Source: Pachyseris speciosa (lineage: Eukaryota; Cnidaria; Anthozoa; Scleractinia; Pachyseridae). Taken from it: 64,000 nucleotides of DNA. The DNA lies in the NCBI GenBank assembly GCA_016490735.1, contig JAEMWC010000103.1, positions 837,501-901,500 on the forward strand. Direction: 5' to 3'. The number at the start of each line of letters is the position of its first letter. Position 1 is the stretch's first letter. The notes beneath the pieces are model-generated. The model worked only from the letters and a program-made list of their open reading frames with translations. It was not told where the DNA came from and did not search any database. Positions 54,863 to 63,241 of this stretch are shown here, piece by piece. The position numbers and the translations under genes are program-made.

Positions 54863-55729
54863 TTACATTAGATATTTCATCATTATTTTATTCAACTCAC
54901 CAGTTTTCAGGATTCCCAGTCTGTTCAATGTATGCAATATTTTTGTGAATTCATTTTGAACATTTTTGCTGTTGTTGCCGGCTGAAATAGACCCACCAAG
55001 TAACTGCAGTCTTGAAAGCATGTCTCCCAAAAATGCATCCCTTGAACCCATTGCACCTCTTCTTCTTCCCATGCCTGAACCAATAGTTGATGCACCTTCC
55101 TCAACGGCGCCAATTCTTTTTCGGTACTTTTGTATTAGTTTGATCCTTTGAGTCAATTCATATATCTTTTCTTTATTTTTATCCCTATTTGTTTTGGTTG
55201 TTGATAGATGAGCTTTTTGTCTTCCAAGTTGTTTGGTTATTTCACCAATCATTTTATCATACTTGTTGATGTCGATTTCACCATCCATTATCCTTTTTAA
55301 AATTGTTGTTGGAGGAGACAATTCATATTCCTGTAATACCTTAACATCCTCAAGTGAAAAACCTTTATCAAGATTCGACTTATATGGTGCTTCTGTTTCA
55401 GTCATCATTTTAGGTTTGTAATCAATTGGTAATGTTGTTTTCATTGGTACTGATTCAGGTAAGGTGTTCATCAGCATAAGATCTTCGAAACCAGATGTCA
55501 AGGCTTTTTGATTCTTTTTCAACTGTTTAATAACTTCATCCTGTTTTTCGTCGACACTTTCTTTCACACTCTTCTGGACATCAATAGAGGGTTTCAGTAA
55601 TTCTGATGTTGTATCATAAGCATCCTGTTTTCTGTATTCATAAGTCTTGATAACATCACGAACTTCTCTAGTTTTGTTTCCGGCTTCAATTCCACTTTTA
55701 AGAAGACTTTTCATTCGTTCTATATCCAT
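54863..55729 (-). CDS. Coiled-coil structural protein of unknown function
   Basis: 288 aa from the ATG at 55729; the frame is open to a TTG at 55735, but ATG fits the TCTAA spacing. It is helix-rich: charged heptad-like stretches at 15-80 (SVDEKQDEVIKQLKKNQKAL) and 150-210 (YDKMIGEITKQLGRQKAH, YELTQRIKLIQKYRKR), then a Gly/Arg-rich GSGMGRRRGAMGSRDAFLGD. It may be a scaffold or internal virion protein. TCTAA is 11 nt upstream, facing the ATPase promoter. Confidence 0.7.
   Translation of the reverse strand: MDIERMKSLLKSGIEAGNKTREVRDVIKTYEYRKQDAYDTTSELLKPSIDVQKSVKESVDEKQDEVIKQLKKNQKALTSGFEDLMLMNTLPESVPMKTTLPIDYKPKMMTETEAPYKSNLDKGFSLEDVKVLQEYELSPPTTILKRIMDGEIDINKYDKMIGEITKQLGRQKAHLSTTKTNRDKNKEKIYELTQRIKLIQKYRKRIGAVEEGASTIGSGMGRRRGAMGSRDAFLGDMLSRLQLLGGSISAGNNSKNVQNEFTKILHTLNRLGILKTGELNKIMMKYLM
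54868..54872 (-). promoter_or_regulatory. TCTAA motif before the penton gene
   Basis: TCTAATGTAAAAGTATATG: TCTAA is 11 nt before the ATG at 54856. Confidence 0.6.
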
Positions 55730-55740
55730 ATACAATTGTG

Positions 55741-55754
55741 TTAGACTAATCTAA
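55741..55754. promoter_or_regulatory. Bidirectional TCTAA promoter between coiled-coil and ATPase genes
   Basis: TTAGACTAATCTAA: the left half is TCTAA on the minus strand, 11 nt before the ATG at 55729. The right half is TCTAA on the plus strand, 11 nt before the ATG at 55766. It is nearly palindromic and serves two divergent genes. Confidence 0.6.
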
Positions 55755-55765
55755 ACTATTTACAT

Positions 55766-56404
55766 ATGGAAATCCCTAATTATGATATTCAGGGTTTAAA
55801 GAATTCATTCAGACAGTTGTATCCGTATATGCCAAAAGACACTTTCAGGATGCTGCTGGCTGGTAATTCTGGATCTGGAAAGACAACATTGTTCATGCAT
55901 CTGATTATGGAACCATTGGTTTATTATGATCAGATACATCTTTATGCAAAAAATTTAGATCAAGACAAGTACAAATATCTTCGGAAAGTAATGGATGAAA
56001 TAAGCAGTCACATTGGATATCCTGCCTTGGTTTGCAGTCAAGAAGAGATATTGCCAGTTGAACAAATAAAAGACACAAATTTGCAGCGATTGGTTGTTTT
56101 TGATGATTTCGTGACTGACAAGAAACAAGATCAAATAATCAGCTATTTCATTCAGGGGAGACACAAGAACTGTTCAGTCATATATCTCACACAGTCATTC
56201 TATGGATGCCCAAAATCAATCAGACTCAATTGCAGTCACTTCTGCCTTTATGATTTCCCATCCTCAAGAGAAAGGAACTTGATTGCACAGGAGCTTGGAA
56301 TTGACAAGAAGAAATACACTGAAGCAACCAAAAAACCATATTCCTTCTGTTATGTGGACAAGCCGATGAAAACAATCAAGAGAAATTTTTATGGTGCTGT
56401 TTAA
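55766..56404 (+). CDS. ATP: FtsK/HerA-type (A32-like) genome-packaging ATPase
   Basis: 212 aa. Walker A is GNSGSGKT (33-40), Walker B is LVVFDDF with Asp113-Asp114, and YLTQSFYGCPKSIRLNC forms the downstream sensor region. It powers DNA packaging into capsids. It is the first gene of the plus-strand block and diverges from the coiled-coil gene. Its stop codon is followed directly by two TCTAA words serving the next gene. Confidence 0.92.
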   Translation: MEIPNYDIQGLKNSFRQLYPYMPKDTFRMLLAGNSGSGKTTLFMHLIMEPLVYYDQIHLYAKNLDQDKYKYLRKVMDEISSHIGYPALVCSQEEILPVEQIKDTNLQRLVVFDDFVTDKKQDQIISYFIQGRHKNCSVIYLTQSFYGCPKSIRLNCSHFCLYDFPSSRERNLIAQELGIDKKKYTEATKKPYSFCYVDKPMKTIKRNFYGAV

Positions 56405-56409
56405 TCTAA
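56405..56409 (+). promoter_or_regulatory. TCTAA motif before the 72-aa gene
   Basis: TCTAATCTAA: the first TCTAA is 11 nt from the ATG at 56421, the second 6 nt. Confidence 0.55.
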
Positions 56410-56420
56410 TCTAATATTAT

Positions 56421-56639
56421 ATGGCAATCAACAATTTTCAAAATCCAGAAAAACAGGAGAATCCCAGAACAGAAAGAATCGAAAAATTGATCAAACCTGA
56501 CGCTGCTGTTGAAACACCATTTGAAATCGCTGAAAAAATGAAAATGGAAGTATACAGGAGGACACAAAAAGTATTGAAAAACAATAAGAGACTACCTGTC
56601 ATCTATGAAACCATACCACCTGAATTCTTGGAAGATTAA
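56421..56639 (+). CDS. Small acidic/charged protein of unknown function
   Basis: 72 aa, MAINNFQNPEKQENPRTERI and ending LPVIYETIPPEFLED, mostly helical and charged. It directly follows the ATPase and has the TCTAA motif, so it is likely a late or virion protein. No family recognised. Confidence 0.7.
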   Translation: MAINNFQNPEKQENPRTERIEKLIKPDAAVETPFEIAEKMKMEVYRRTQKVLKNNKRLPVIYETIPPEFLED

Positions 56640-56644
56640 TCTAA
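56640..56644 (+). promoter_or_regulatory. TCTAA motif before the large fibre gene
   Basis: TCTAA overlaps the stop of the 72-aa gene and is 12 nt from the ATG at 56657. Confidence 0.55.
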
Positions 56645-56675
56645 CAAGATGATATAATGGGAGTTTTTAATGCTC

Positions 56676-57370
56676 TAATAATATACATGAAAAAATTTCT
56701 CGATTCTGATTGGCTAAGAGAAGTGCAGTTTTTAGGAAACACCGGTGCAGAAAAAAGGTAATTCAGTGCAGAAAAAAGGAAATACAGTGCAAAACAAGGT
56801 AAAAAAGCTGAGGATTCTGATTGGTTGATAAACAAAGGCGCTGCGATTGAGCCAATCAAACGCGGCCTCTGAATGGCGCAAAGTCTGAAGAGCTGCAAGC
56901 GACTCTGCGAGCCAAAACAATGGCTGGCTTTTTGAGCAGGTTTTCTTTCTTCGTGACCGCAATAACAGCAGAGAAGCTGCAAAACAGCTCTAAAAAAGGA
57001 GAAACGGCTGCGAAAAGCACTGTATTTTAGCTGTCTGTTTGGAAACAGTGGTGTCCAGAGAAGGGAATTACCGACGTAATTGGAATTACGTGTCCGTTGA
57101 TGGAGTGACGCCGAGATTAATAAACAAACAAGGACAAACAAGGCGAAGATAACGAACTAGAAAGCCTGAAGGTAATGTTTACAGCGCTTGATAGACACTC
57201 AGCAAACAAAGTAGCCTTATAGCTATAGCCTGTAATTGTTTAGCCAGTTTTTACAGCTAAAAACGCTTTAAAAACATCGAGAAAACTGTTGTTTTGGTTC
57301 ACCTTAGCTTCGTTGCGTTGCTTCTGCAACGTTAAGAAGCTATCTCGCAATTTTTTCATGTATATTATTA
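56676..57370. mobile_element. MITE with TA target site inserted in the fibre gene
   Basis: Inverted ends TAATAATATACATGAAAAAA and its complement finishing at 57370, about 22 bp. The outermost TA on each side fits a Tc1/mariner-type TSD. The interior has GAAACACCGGTGCAGAAAAA and GTGCAGAAAAAAGG repeats and no transposase. The long minus-strand frame here (56641-57141) is read-through of the element. Confidence 0.65.
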
Positions 57371-57374
57371 ATAA

Positions 57375-57382
57375 GTAATCAC

Positions 57383-57418
<36 letters not shown>

Positions 57419-57488
57419 TTGTAAATTTTTTTCAAAGACCACAAATTGCACTCGCCCTACGGGCTCGTGCAATTTTGTGAGCCTTTGA

Positions 57489-57524
<36 letters not shown>

Positions 57525-57542
57525 TCGAAATCATGTGATTAC
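57375..57542. mobile_element. 168-bp foldback MITE next to the previous one
   Basis: GTAATCACATGATTT at the left and AAATCATGTGATTAC at the right. The arms continue through CTCGTGCAATTTGGAATAAA and its complement, with the loop around CGCCCTACGGGCTCG. TA flanks the ATCACATG ends. Confidence 0.75.
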
Positions 57543-57585
57543 CTATACAAATAAATCAAGATAAAACAGAAACTGGAACTGGTGA

Positions 57586-59412
57586 AAGAGGCCCTGCAGG
57601 TCCAATTGGTCCAAAGGTGAAAAAGGTGATAGAGGTCCAAAAGGTAATACAGGTGCAATTGGTCCAAAAGGAGCTACTGGAGCTGTTGGTCCCAAAGGTG
57701 ATGGATTCAAATTAACACAAGATGGTAATTATGACATTGAAAATAAACGTTTGACAAATATTGATGATCCAGTAAATCATTATGATTCTACTAACTTGGG
57801 ATATGTTAATGATGCTGTTTTATCAATTGAAGGAACACGTGTTAATCCATTTAAATTTCTTCTTGAAGATGTATCAAAAACAACTATTCTTAGAAATGCG
57901 AATAATCTACAATTAGAAGACTATGATAAAAGCCCATACAATTTCAATAAAAAAGCCTTGTCTTTTGTCATTCCTTCTGCTGGTCTTACAACTGTTCTTC
58001 GTTTTGATCTGACACAATTGGAAGTTTCAAAGTACACTTTAGTTGTTGAGTTTTATACTGATGGTAGCCCAAATAATGCAACAGTCGATGACGACAATCT
58101 GTCATCTAATTTAATTGAAAGAAAGGATTCAATAAAAAGAGCATTTCCAAAGACTCATCTTGTTGATGGTTATCTTAAGAGAATATTCTTCCTTGAAAAA
58201 ACGAGAGTTGGTCAGACATCAATGGAATTATTGTTGATCTCACCATATTTAACAAATAATGCCAAACATCATGTCATAGTTTATGGTGTTTATGGATTTT
58301 CTAATATCATTTTATCACATATTCACGACCCATTTTTTGAATTAGAAGAAGGAAGAATTGTATTTGATCGTGAGCTTAAAATGAGTTTTCATAGAATAGT
58401 CAATGTTGCAAGCCCTATACTTCTACAAGACTGTGCAAATAGAAAATACGTTGATGATATTTCAATAGGTAAAGCGGATAAAACATATCTCAATAATGAC
58501 TTTGTGAAAAAAGATGGAAGCGTTGCAATGACTTCTGATTTGAATCTTGGAGGTAACAAATTGACTAATGTAGCAGCGCCAACAGCAAACAATGATTCAG
58601 CCACAAAGGGGTATGTTGATACTGAAACAGCTGATTTCCTTAATAAAAACACAGGCGGTGTAATTTTTGCACCTGTCAGCATGAATAGAAATGATCTATT
58701 TGGAATACCAGATAACCCAAGATTTGGTTATTCAGCTGTAAATAGAAACTATGTGAACAATAATTTTTTGAAACTAAATGGAAGCGTTGCGATGACTTCT
58801 GATTTGAATCTTGGAGGTAACAAATTGACTAATGTAGCAGCGCCAACAGCAAACAATGATTCAGCCACAAAGGGGTATGTTGATACTGAAATTGCTGGAA
58901 TTACTGGCATTGATGTTTCTCCATTTCTTAAAAAAGATGGAAGTGTTGCAATGACTGGAGATTTTGACATGGGTGACAATAAAATAACAAATGTTGGATC
59001 TCCAAACTCTGATAAAGATTCTGCCAACAAAAAGTATGTTGATGACCTTGTTTTTTCAGCATCAGGAGCTCAACGCAACCCATTCGCTTTTCTGTTAAAA
59101 GACATATCCAAGTCTTCTGCAGTCAGTGGTGTGGAAAACCTTCAAATTGAGAATTTTAACAGATCACCATACCACATAAACAAGTCGTCATTGTCTTTTT
59201 TCATCAAACGAAGAGGCAACTTTACATCCAAAATTCGTTTTAATGTTTCATCTTTGAGAAACAGTCAGTACACTTTTGTTGTTGAGTTTTACTCACCATC
59301 AGACCCACACCAAGCTACAATTGGGCTCGATCTTCGCACATTGAACATACGTGACGTCGGACAGCCATTTCAAAAACCTTTTCTCAAAACCCGTATGTTG
59401 ATGGTTATATGA
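57586..59412 (+). CDS. Fibre gene, part 1: collagen-like stalk, tail-fibre repeats and beta-rich head domains
   Basis: The open frame begins after a TGA at 57583; no ATG marks a start. It has Gly-X-Y repeats (GNTGAIGPKGATGAVGPKGD) and then a beta-rich module starting NPFKFLLEDVSKTT. Next come phage-tail-fibre-like repeats containing DGSVAMTSDLNLGGNKLTNV and NNDSATKGYVD (two almost identical copies and one diverged), and a second module starting NPFAFLLKDISKSS. The frame stops at 59412 because of a one-base loss; the next part continues in the adjacent frame, overlapping by four bases. The DNA repeats at 58515-58626 and 58782-58893 are nearly identical, pointing to recent conversion or duplication. 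Confidence 0.75.
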   Translation, partial: KRPCRSNWSKGEKGDRGPKGNTGAIGPKGATGAVGPKGDGFKLTQDGNYDIENKRLTNIDDPVNHYDSTNLGYVNDAVLSIEGTRVNPFKFLLEDVSKTTILRNANNLQLEDYDKSPYNFNKKALSFVIPSAGLTTVLRFDLTQLEVSKYTLVVEFYTDGSPNNATVDDDNLSSNLIERKDSIKRAFPKTHLVDGYLKRIFFLEKTRVGQTSMELLLISPYLTNNAKHHVIVYGVYGFSNIILSHIHDPFFELEEGRIVFDRELKMSFHRIVNVASPILLQDCANRKYVDDISIGKADKTYLNNDFVKKDGSVAMTSDLNLGGNKLTNVAAPTANNDSATKGYVDTETADFLNKNTGGVIFAPVSMNRNDLFGIPDNPRFGYSAVNRNYVNNNFLKLNGSVAMTSDLNLGGNKLTNVAAPTANNDSATKGYVDTEIAGITGIDVSPFLKKDGSVAMTGDFDMGDNKITNVGSPNSDKDSANKKYVDDLVFSASGAQRNPFAFLLKDISKSSAVSGVENLQIENFNRSPYHINKSSLSFFIKRRGNFTSKIRFNVSSLRNSQYTFVVEFYSPSDPHQATIGLDLRTLNIRDVGQPFQKPFLKTRMLMVI

Positions 59413-61337
59413 AGAAGCTTTTCCGAATCGAAAAAACTGGTGGCGGTCAAGCGTTAATTGAGGTTTTACTTTCCAGCACAGCTCCTGCGTCTAACACCAA
59501 AACACATATCATCGTTTATGGGGCCTATGGCTATCATACCAATTTGTCTTACTTTGTTCATGACCCAGCTTATGAAATTGAAAACGGCCATGTTGCGTTT
59601 GGCAGTAATGTTGACATGAAACTAAACAAAATCCTCAACCTACAGGATAACCCCTCAAACCCACAAGATGCTGTAAACAAAAGTTATGTGGACCAGAGGT
59701 TGCAAACCAAACTCGATACGATTGCACAACAAAATCTGAATATGAACAACAATGCCATTACAGATCTTGCTCCACCTGTCCACCAAGACGATGCGGCGAC
59801 AAAACGTTATACTGACGAATATTTTCTCCGACGAGACGGTTCGACTGCAATGTATGGCGATTTGTCGATGGGTGGAAATAGAGTGACTAATTTAGTGGAC
59901 GTGGTGAATGAAACTGATGCAGTGAACTTTAGAGTTTTAAATCGAGCTTCACAAACCATCAGAGCAAACACTTTATTATTGAATGGAACAAATGCGATGG
60001 CAGCAGATATGAAACTTGGAGGGCATAAAATCATTGACTTAAAAGAAGGAACAAATAAAACTGATGCCGTAAATTTAGATCAATTAGAAAAAAGTCATAT
60101 TTCATCTGCTTCTCATCCAAAGAATGCTTTCAAATATTTGATGAATGATATTGATGAAGTCAGTACTGAATATGGCTTGAAAGTCAATGGATATGTCAAT
60201 TTACCTCGTTCACCACATTTGATTTCAAAAAAGGTCATTGATATAGACTTGAATAAAGAAGCTAATCATATTTACAGAGCTAGAATTGGATTTAATATGT
60301 ACACAATAAAAGATGGAAAATACACTTTCATTCTTGAATGGCTATTTCCTGATTATGAAGGAATGAATCTTAGTAGTGTAACATTCAGTGCAACTGGTGG
60401 AATTACAATTCATAAAACTGTAGGGAGAAAATTTGATAACAGAAATGAAGATCATTCGAGATATTTATTATGGATTGAAAAACCATCAGCAAGTTCACCA
60501 CCTGAATATTTATATTGTACGATTCATATTAATGCTAACCCAACTTATCCAAATAAGTACAAAGTTCATTGTGTTGCATATGGTATTGATTTTGAAGCTG
60601 TAGACGTTCCATCAAGTGTTTACGACTTCGCAGAAGCTTATAAAATCGTGAATGAAAAAATACAATTACAAACTGATTTAGATTTGAATGGACATGCCTT
60701 GATTAATAATTCATCAAACTTATTTGATGGTCAAAATGGTGAATTGACAATGCTAAATAACATTAATATGAACAGCTTTCTTATAAGTGAGGCTAAACTT
60801 GGCGGTGATTTAAATCTGAATGGCTATAGAATTCATAATAATAGTTTGAATCTATTTCGTTCAAGCGTTACAGGTGTAATTATGGAAACAGCTTTCGATC
60901 TCGGAGGATTTGCTCTCTATCAGCCAAAATTAGGAGGTGATCTAGATTTGAATGGGAATGGAATAATCGGTCAAATACAATATTTAAATTGCTCTGTCAA
61001 AGCCAAACAAGGACATAATAAGAATGCTTTAAAGCCTGTATTGATAAATGGCTCTGATTTTTTAGTCATTCATAACAATAACTTTTATATTAAGAAAATG
61101 TATGTATTACAAGGAACAAAACCCGGAATATTCTACTTCAAGACAAAAGCTGAAGGTGGTAGGCCTTTGCCATTACCAGCAACTATTTATGAACACAGAC
61201 ATAATACTATGAGTAGAAACATCACAACGGTCAATATCAACAAATCATTATCGAGAGGCTATTTAATCATTGATTATTCACATCCTAATACAGGTGCATT
61301 TGATACAACATTCACACTTGAAGTGGTCATGAATTAA
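59409..61337 (+). CDS. Fibre gene, part 2: further fibre repeats and head modules
   Basis: 642 aa from an internal ATG. It opens mid-module (KLFRIEKTGGGQALIEVLLS, IIVYGAYGYHTNLSYFVHDP), matching the corresponding segment of part 1 (IFFLEKTRVGQ, VIVYGVYGF). So it is the C-terminal portion of the same gene and not an independent protein. It has repeats MKLNKILNLQDNPSNPQDAV, NMNNNAITDLAPPVHQDDAA and MSMGGNRVTNL-type units, a third head module (NAFKYLMNDIDEVS), LDLNGHALINNSSNLF-type repeats and a beta-rich C-terminus (GSDFLVIHNNNFYIKKM). It probably forms a trimeric spike. Confidence 0.75.
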   Translation: MKKLFRIEKTGGGQALIEVLLSSTAPASNTKTHIIVYGAYGYHTNLSYFVHDPAYEIENGHVAFGSNVDMKLNKILNLQDNPSNPQDAVNKSYVDQRLQTKLDTIAQQNLNMNNNAITDLAPPVHQDDAATKRYTDEYFLRRDGSTAMYGDLSMGGNRVTNLVDVVNETDAVNFRVLNRASQTIRANTLLLNGTNAMAADMKLGGHKIIDLKEGTNKTDAVNLDQLEKSHISSASHPKNAFKYLMNDIDEVSTEYGLKVNGYVNLPRSPHLISKKVIDIDLNKEANHIYRARIGFNMYTIKDGKYTFILEWLFPDYEGMNLSSVTFSATGGITIHKTVGRKFDNRNEDHSRYLLWIEKPSASSPPEYLYCTIHINANPTYPNKYKVHCVAYGIDFEAVDVPSSVYDFAEAYKIVNEKIQLQTDLDLNGHALINNSSNLFDGQNGELTMLNNINMNSFLISEAKLGGDLNLNGYRIHNNSLNLFRSSVTGVIMETAFDLGGFALYQPKLGGDLDLNGNGIIGQIQYLNCSVKAKQGHNKNALKPVLINGSDFLVIHNNNFYIKKMYVLQGTKPGIFYFKTKAEGGRPLPLPATIYEHRHNTMSRNITTVNINKSLSRGYLIIDYSHPNTGAFDTTFTLEVVMN

Positions 61338-61342
61338 TCTAA
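61338..61342 (+). promoter_or_regulatory. TCTAA motif before the lectin-like spike gene
   Basis: TCTAA directly after the fibre stop codon, 12 nt before the ATG at 61355. Confidence 0.55.
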
Positions 61343-61354
61343 ATTAATATTATA

Positions 61355-62308
61355 ATGGGAGTTTTCAATTCTCCACAAAATCAAGATAATAAAGGTGATA
61401 CTGGTGCAATTGGTCCTAAAGGTGATAAAGGTGATGGATTTACATTAACACAAGATGGCCACTATGATCTTGGAAGCAACAAGAAATTGATAAATGTTGA
61501 TGAAGGAACTGATGATAATGATTGTGTCACAAAAAAACAACTTGATCTGAAGTTAGATAGAGCTACTTTTGTTATTTCCAACTCTCTTCCTGGTGTACCA
61601 GTACTTGATGGAATTTCTATTGCTCTCATCCCAGCTCTCTCTGTTTTAACATCTGATACAAACGATAGAGTCTCAAGATGGGTTGATCCTGTCAATAATA
61701 TATCTTTCACACAAACTGATAATTCCAAAAAACCTCTGCTGTTGAGAGATTCAAATAAAAAGAGATTCTTTCTGCGATTCGATGGGACTGATGACTACTT
61801 GAGAATAAATTCATTTGATGTATCCAAAGTTGCTGGACCAAATGGGAATACATGCACAGTAATTATGGTTGTTAATACAAAACAAATGAAGAATCAATCT
61901 CAATTTCAATGGGGGCAGGCTAATATTCGATTTGGTGTTCATTTTCCTTGGGGTACTGGGACTGTTTGGGTTGATTTTGGTACTCTCTCAGGCGGAAGAC
62001 TCACTGCTCTTTCTTTGTCTGATCTGACTGGTAATATTGAGGTTTGGACAATAAGAGTGAATGGACAAAATATGGAACTATTTAGAGGTATTTCATCAAT
62101 GACTCCTGTTGGAACAGAAACAATCTCAGCAACACTGTCAGGAAATCCACAAAAAATGTTCGTTGGATGCCAAGTTGATAATGATGATGGTACTGCAGTC
62201 AATTTTTCTGAAATGGATCTTTACGCTTTTTCTGTTTGGCAGAAATCTCTGTCTAATGATGAATTAAAAAATATGTTCCGTTTCCTTGAAGATTATTTCG
62301 ATCTTTGA
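61355..62308 (+). CDS. Short spike protein: collagen-like stalk plus LamG/concanavalin-like domain
   Basis: 317 aa. The N-terminus MGVFNSPQNQDNKGDTGAIG has a short Gly-X-Y segment to GPKGDKGDGF. It is followed by one fibre repeat (TQDGHYDLGSNKKLINVDEG) that pairs with the start of the large fibre. Residues about 85-317 form a beta sandwich of LamG type: RFFLRFDGTDDYLRIN, TVIMVVNTKQM, IRFGVHFPWGTGTVWVDFG, EVWTIRVNGQNMELFRG and MDLYAFSVWQKSLSNDEL. The DGTDDYLRI and ELYAFSVW-like phrases are typical. It is likely a glycan- or receptor-binding attachment protein and is intact. It shares its first codons and TCTAA leader with the large fibre. Confidence 0.8.
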   Translation: MGVFNSPQNQDNKGDTGAIGPKGDKGDGFTLTQDGHYDLGSNKKLINVDEGTDDNDCVTKKQLDLKLDRATFVISNSLPGVPVLDGISIALIPALSVLTSDTNDRVSRWVDPVNNISFTQTDNSKKPLLLRDSNKKRFFLRFDGTDDYLRINSFDVSKVAGPNGNTCTVIMVVNTKQMKNQSQFQWGQANIRFGVHFPWGTGTVWVDFGTLSGGRLTALSLSDLTGNIEVWTIRVNGQNMELFRGISSMTPVGTETISATLSGNPQKMFVGCQVDNDDGTAVNFSEMDLYAFSVWQKSLSNDELKNMFRFLEDYFDL

Positions 62309-62326
62309 ATTATGTAATCAATTATT

Positions 62327-62746
62327 ATGAAGCAGATTATAAGATTTGTACGATGGTTCATTCGGGATGCTGAACGGAAAAACCCTGGTGTTGATAAGAG
62401 GATTTTGAAATCAGCTTTGGTTTACCAGTTTCTATATCACAAACATTTCAACAAATATATTGAAGTGAGAGATATTATCCAGGAGCACATAGGCATTGGG
62501 TTGATTGGTTACGGTGATGGCCGCTTGACACATTTGTTAGAGCATACTCTTGGATGGATTGACGTGTTACAAACGCATGCAATATTACACGATGCTTTCG
62601 GCAGATTCTATGTCAAACATGGTCTTGATAGAGGATATTCTTATGCTTTTCCATGTTTCTTATCGACTAAATTAAGTAAGTTATCTCCTCTGAGTGGCCA
62701 GATCTCTGGAATACTTTATTGCATATTCAAGAGAATCATTATGTAA
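62327..62746 (+). CDS. Conserved-looking protein of unknown function
   Basis: 139 aa, MKQIIRFVRWFIRDAERKNP, with YQFLYHKHFNKYIEVRDIIQ, GIGLIGYGDGRLTHLLEHTL and DVLQTHAILHDAFGRFYVKH. It contains several histidines, but I do not recognise a family. The start is ATG 18 nt after the lectin gene. There is no TCTAA motif, which sets it apart from the spike genes. Confidence 0.65.
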   Translation: MKQIIRFVRWFIRDAERKNPGVDKRILKSALVYQFLYHKHFNKYIEVRDIIQEHIGIGLIGYGDGRLTHLLEHTLGWIDVLQTHAILHDAFGRFYVKHGLDRGYSYAFPCFLSTKLSKLSPLSGQISGILYCIFKRIIM

Positions 62747-62755
62747 AAGATATAT

Positions 62756-63241
62756 ATGAAAGAGCGAAAAAGCATATTCAACTGGAATCATATTTCAGAT
62801 GAATTAACAGAAGATCAGGTAAATGAATTAAAATCCTATTACCGAACATATCACAGAAAGTGTTGGGCTCATAAACAGGCGGTTAAACGGTTTAAAAAAT
62901 GGAAATTAGCTGGTAATTCAGCGTCTATTATATTTGCAACAGGTGGTCTTGCTGCAAGCGTGGCAACCGGTGGTGTTAGTTTGGTAGCCATCAGTACAGC
63001 ATCACTTTTGATACAAGGGTGGATGAAGCATAAAAACCTAGATTTGAAAATCCAGAATTGCACATATGCTTATCAAAGCTATCAACATCTACTCAATTCA
63101 ATAAAAGACAAGTTGAGAAGTGGTGATTTTGATGCTTCAAGTATACAAATCTCAATGAAGAATATCGATGATTATGTGACTGACAATAGTCCAATTATTG
63201 ATAAGTACCTACTGAAATATGATGAAAAATTCACTGCTTGA
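62756..63241 (+). CDS. Two-helix membrane protein
   Basis: 161 aa. A charged N-terminus (KERKSIFNWNHISDELTEDQ) leads through YRTYHRKCWAHKQAVKRFKK to a hydrophobic hairpin at about 52-88 (NSASIIFATGGLAASVATGG, VSLVAISTASLLIQGWM). A helical C-terminal domain follows (YAYQSYQHLLNSIKDKLRSG). This resembles small two-helix membrane proteins with a cytoplasmic coiled tail. The function is unknown; a host-membrane or lysis role is only a guess. It overlaps the 3' end of the opposite-strand gene by 11 bp. Confidence 0.7.
   Translation: MKERKSIFNWNHISDELTEDQVNELKSYYRTYHRKCWAHKQAVKRFKKWKLAGNSASIIFATGGLAASVATGGVSLVAISTASLLIQGWMKHKNLDLKIQNCTYAYQSYQHLLNSIKDKLRSGDFDASSIQISMKNIDDYVTDNSPIIDKYLLKYDEKFTA

Larger units (their letters stand above)
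56657..61337 (+). pseudogene. Large collagen/tail-fibre-like spike gene, broken
   Basis: Starts ATG GGA GTT TTT, as does the paralogue at 61355. After about six codons it is interrupted by nested MITEs (56676-57542). Beyond them the reading continues with Gly-X-Y collagen repeats (about 57575-57710), fibre repeats and head-like beta domains to 61337. Two further one-base losses shift the frame, one in the collagen part near 57611-57617 and one near 59396. The intact gene would have been well over 1,100 codons. It is likely a receptor-binding spike. Parts are described separately. Confidence 0.75.

Noticed and set aside
56641..57141. 166-aa minus-strand frame
   Set aside because: It lies almost wholly inside the MITE that interrupts the fibre gene.
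50244..59412. Programmed frameshifting as the single explanation for all broken Polinton frames
   Set aside because: Only the site at 53941-53947 has a proper slippery heptamer; the collagen and mid-fibre shifts do not, so base loss or sequencing error is more likely there.
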